From: an uncultured bacterium
GTDB lineage: Bacteria; Hydrogenedentota; Hydrogenedentia; Hydrogenedentales; JAEUWI01
Assembly: GCA_937895305.1 (NCBI GenBank)
Contig: CALAXS010000501.1
Coordinates: 1-7,390 of the forward strand
Direction of reading: 5' to 3'
DNA: 7,390 nucleotides
Below the pieces are notes generated by a model, which saw only the letters and a list, made by a program, of their open reading frames with translations, ran no database searches and was not told the DNA's origin. Position numbers and translations under genes: made by a program. Below, in pieces: positions 5,632 to 7,390 of the stretch (within the stretch, counting starts at the first letter, position 1; the number at the start of each line of letters is the position of its first letter).

Positions 5632-6696
5632 ATGAATACAAAAAGACACACTATATTACTGTGCTGCCTGCTCATCACGGGCCTTGCACAGGGACAGACT
5701 TTCGAAGAATATACCGAATTTCCGGAGCCCGCAGGCTTCTCCTATTATGTGCTTGGCACGGGATTGCCCGATGGACGACTGATACTCTGGAATGGAGATA
5801 CGGTCTTTGTGCAGCATGGACCTGGCATAGATTCGTTTCATCCGGTCGCCTCGGGCTATCTGGGTGATCCGGCATTTATCGCCCTGTCGCCCAATGGACA
5901 TGATGTCATCCTGGGACAGGGTTTTGGCGATAATCTCTACAGCTTCGATGTGAATGCACCAGCGGATTACACCCCGGCGAGTGTGATAACAACGATACCG
6001 CATTATGGGGCCACTTTCCTGTCGGAGACCTTGCTCTTGATTGATGCGGGTAACGCCGGATTTACAGGCAGTGAGCTGGTCATGCTGGACCTTTCAGCGA
6101 CTAAGGGCGTAGCAATACACACCGTAGTCTCTAAAGATGAGAGCTATGAACAGGCCCAGGAAAAGGGCATCATTGTAGAGAAACCGCTGTTTGGCTGGTC
6201 AGCCAAGCTGGCCTATGATGAAGGGAATGGATTGGTCTATGCCATGGATTCGGGGCAGCGGGAAATACGCATATTTTCGTTGGCTGACATTCTGAATGCT
6301 TTCAATACCAGTACGCCCCTGGATTGGGCAACGGACGGTGTGCTCATGGGCGCAGTCGGGGACTATTTCTCCGGTGGTGTCGCGGGCATTCGCCCGGACA
6401 GCACCCTCATCATTGATGGTTCAGAAGGTTACCTTCAACCAGGCGGCATTCAGTTGGTTGACCCCAATCTGGCCAACCCTGCGCTGGCGGTAATTCTGGC
6501 CACTCTGGACCCCGCGGGTACGCAGGGGTTCCATGCTGCTATTTACAATAAATACACCGATAGAATAACAGCGATAGTGGACGGTGTACCCTTTGGTGAA
6601 ACGGGCGAAGTCGCACAGCTTCCCATTTCCTCACCCCTGGCATGTATGGTACTGGTTCTTATGCTTGCCTATGTGGGCTATCGTCGGACTGCATAA
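5632..6696 (+). CDS. Exported beta-propeller-like protein with C-terminal sorting/anchor tail, under cobalamin riboswitch control
   Basis: I do not recognise a named family. The 354-residue protein begins with a signal peptide: basic MNTKRH, a hydrophobic core 8-18, and likely cleavage after AQG (19-21). No lipobox is evident. The body (about 24-325) has repeated strand-turn-strand units typical of beta-propellers, with turns such as DGRLILWNG (47-55), ALSPNGHDVILG (84-95), NLYSFD (101-106), YDEGNGLVYAMDSG (195-208), IRPDSTLIIDG (253-263) and DRITAIVDG (310-318). About 300 residues would fit six or seven blades. The C-terminus has the three-part form of exosortase-type signals: a short motif LPISSP (330-335), a hydrophobic stretch (336-350) and RRTA. 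It is not the canonical PEP motif, so a plain membrane anchor is an alternative. It is the first gene after the riboswitch and is paralogous to the gene at 6861. By analogy with Bacteroides BtuG it may capture cobalamin outside the cytoplasm; that role is inferred from context only. Confidence 0.82.
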   Translation: MNTKRHTILLCCLLITGLAQGQTFEEYTEFPEPAGFSYYVLGTGLPDGRLILWNGDTVFVQHGPGIDSFHPVASGYLGDPAFIALSPNGHDVILGQGFGDNLYSFDVNAPADYTPASVITTIPHYGATFLSETLLLIDAGNAGFTGSELVMLDLSATKGVAIHTVVSKDESYEQAQEKGIIVEKPLFGWSAKLAYDEGNGLVYAMDSGQREIRIFSLADILNAFNTSTPLDWATDGVLMGAVGDYFSGGVAGIRPDSTLIIDGSEGYLQPGGIQLVDPNLANPALAVILATLDPAGTQGFHAAIYNKYTDRITAIVDGVPFGETGEVAQLPISSPLACMVLVLMLAYVGYRRTA

Positions 6697-6715
6697 TTAA
6701 ACATTGTACTGCTTA

Positions 6716-6746
6716 GGGTCCTGTCCAGACCGGGCAGGGCCCTTTT
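6716..6746 (+). terminator. Rho-independent terminator between the two propeller-like genes
   Basis: GGGTCCTGTCC (6716-6726) pairs along all 11 positions with GGGCAGGGCCC (6732-6742), including two G-T wobbles. The loop is AGACC and TTTT follows (6743-6746). It lies 19 nt past the upstream stop codon. It should end or attenuate the riboswitch-led transcript before the second paralogue. Confidence 0.87.
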
Positions 6747-6814
6747 CATTTAATCCGGTGCTGTGTGTCACCCTGTGTGCTTCGGTTTACGTGTTATTGG
6801 GGACGGTATTTGTC

Positions 6815-6820
6815 TATACT
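6815..6820 (+). promoter_or_regulatory. Possible -10 element for the second propeller-like gene
   Basis: TATACT matches the sigma70 -10 consensus at 5 of 6 bases and lies 40 nt before the ATG at 6861, after the intergenic terminator. No good -35 box is found at the right distance (TGTTAT at 6792-6797 is poor). A promoter is expected here because of the terminator, but this one is tentative. Confidence 0.3.
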
Positions 6821-6860
6821 GTTGCTGTTCTTCGCAGGTAAATGAGGATGGAGTACATTG

Positions 6861-7390
6861 ATGCAATTGGTCAGGTATGGATATTGGGTTGTAGTGTTGT
6901 TACTACTTTCGGTGAGCGGCGCAGGTACAGCGGTGACGATGACAGCCTATCAGAATTTCCCAGTACCAGAGGGTAGCAACAATGAACCTGTTGTGGGGGA
7001 TGCCTTTATCAATGGCAAACTCCTCTTGTGGAATGGCGACAAGATATACCGTCAGAACGCTGTAGGGTCGGATGCGTTTACCGTTATCGCTGAGGGCTAT
7101 ATTGGAAAGCCGGGTTTTATCAGTATCGCCCCGGATGAAAGTCGGGTCGTCCTCGGTGCCGGTGAAACAGGGAACCTCTATAGCTTCGATCCCCAAAACC
7201 CGTCCGACTATGACAGTGATCATTTACTTCGGAATGTATCCCATAGCTCGGGTCGGCTTATCAGTGGAACCATGCTCCTGGTTCATCGTAGCTATGATCT
7301 GAGCGGCTCAACCTACAGCGAGCTGGTTCTCTTTGATCTGACCAACCTGGACGGGGGCGGTCAACCCATAGGCAAGATAGTGGTAGCACT
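6861..7390 (+). CDS. Second exported beta-propeller-like protein, paralogue of the preceding gene, 5' part
   Basis: The frame opens at ATG 6861, with GGAG (6850-6853) 7 nt upstream, and stays open for 176 codons to the window edge, so the gene is cut. The N-terminus MQLVRYGYWVVVLLLLSV is a signal peptide, with likely cleavage near GTA (22-24). The mature part aligns with the preceding protein almost from its start: LLLWNGD (54-60) against LILWNGD, and GYIGKPGF...NLYSFD (79-110) against GYLGDPAF...NLYSFD, the latter with 17 identities in 32 positions. A further shared segment, SELVLFDL, matches SELVMLDL. It is therefore a diverged tandem duplicate with the same predicted fold and export. Whether it has the same C-terminal tail cannot be seen. 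The terminator between the two genes suggests separate or read-through expression, so riboswitch control of this copy is unproven. Confidence 0.85.
   Translation, partial: MQLVRYGYWVVVLLLLSVSGAGTAVTMTAYQNFPVPEGSNNEPVVGDAFINGKLLLWNGDKIYRQNAVGSDAFTVIAEGYIGKPGFISIAPDESRVVLGAGETGNLYSFDPQNPSDYDSDHLLRNVSHSSGRLISGTMLLVHRSYDLSGSTYSELVLFDLTNLDGGGQPIGKIVVA

Noticed and set aside
5632..5694. Lipoprotein signal in the propeller protein (CC at residues 11-12)
   Set aside because: The cysteines lie inside the hydrophobic core and lack the L-[AS]-[GA]-C lipobox context; a normal signal peptidase I site after AQG fits better.
6747..6860. A second riboswitch in front of the second propeller-like gene
   Set aside because: The gap after the terminator is only 114 nt and contains none of the cobalamin aptamer boxes.

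Overview
The window looks like a chromosomal segment of a Gram-negative bacterium. It has roughly balanced base composition, short intergenic gaps and Shine-Dalgarno-led genes. A parvulin-type foldase, an NhaA antiporter, a cobalamin riboswitch and a secreted protein with an exosortase-like C-terminal tail together fit an environmental bacterium, perhaps of the Verrucomicrobiota/Lentisphaerota/Kiritimatiellota group. That placement is a weak inference, because no rRNA or marker gene is present.

Layout. (1) 1-911, + strand: the C-terminal part of a PpiC/SurA-like peptidyl-prolyl isomerase, cut by the window edge. (2) 918-2543, - strand: a flavoprotein of the vanillyl-alcohol oxidase / 4-cresol dehydrogenase family. 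It converges on gene 1 with 6 bp between stop codons. The strong terminator of gene 1 (950-990) lies inside the 3' coding end of this gene. (3) 2704-5167, + strand: a probable two-gene operon of nhaA (Na+/H+ antiporter with two insertions) and a receiver-GGDEF protein in which both domains look degenerate. (4) 5191-7390, + strand: a cobalamin-controlled locus. It has a good sigma70-type promoter, a full cobalamin riboswitch aptamer, a leader of about 250 nt with several hairpins, a secreted beta-propeller-like protein with a C-terminal sorting/anchor tail, an intrinsic terminator, and the start of a second, paralogous secreted protein that runs off the window.

The fourth region is the most interesting. 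A B12 riboswitch normally controls B12 uptake or synthesis genes, or B12-independent isoenzymes. Here it stands in front of an exported propeller-like protein of no family I can name. By analogy with BtuG, the surface beta-propeller of Bacteroides that captures cobalamin, I propose that this protein and its paralogue are extracytoplasmic corrinoid-capture proteins with a different anchoring mode. The sequence shows the riboswitch, the secretion signals and the paralogy directly; the cobalamin-binding role is inference.
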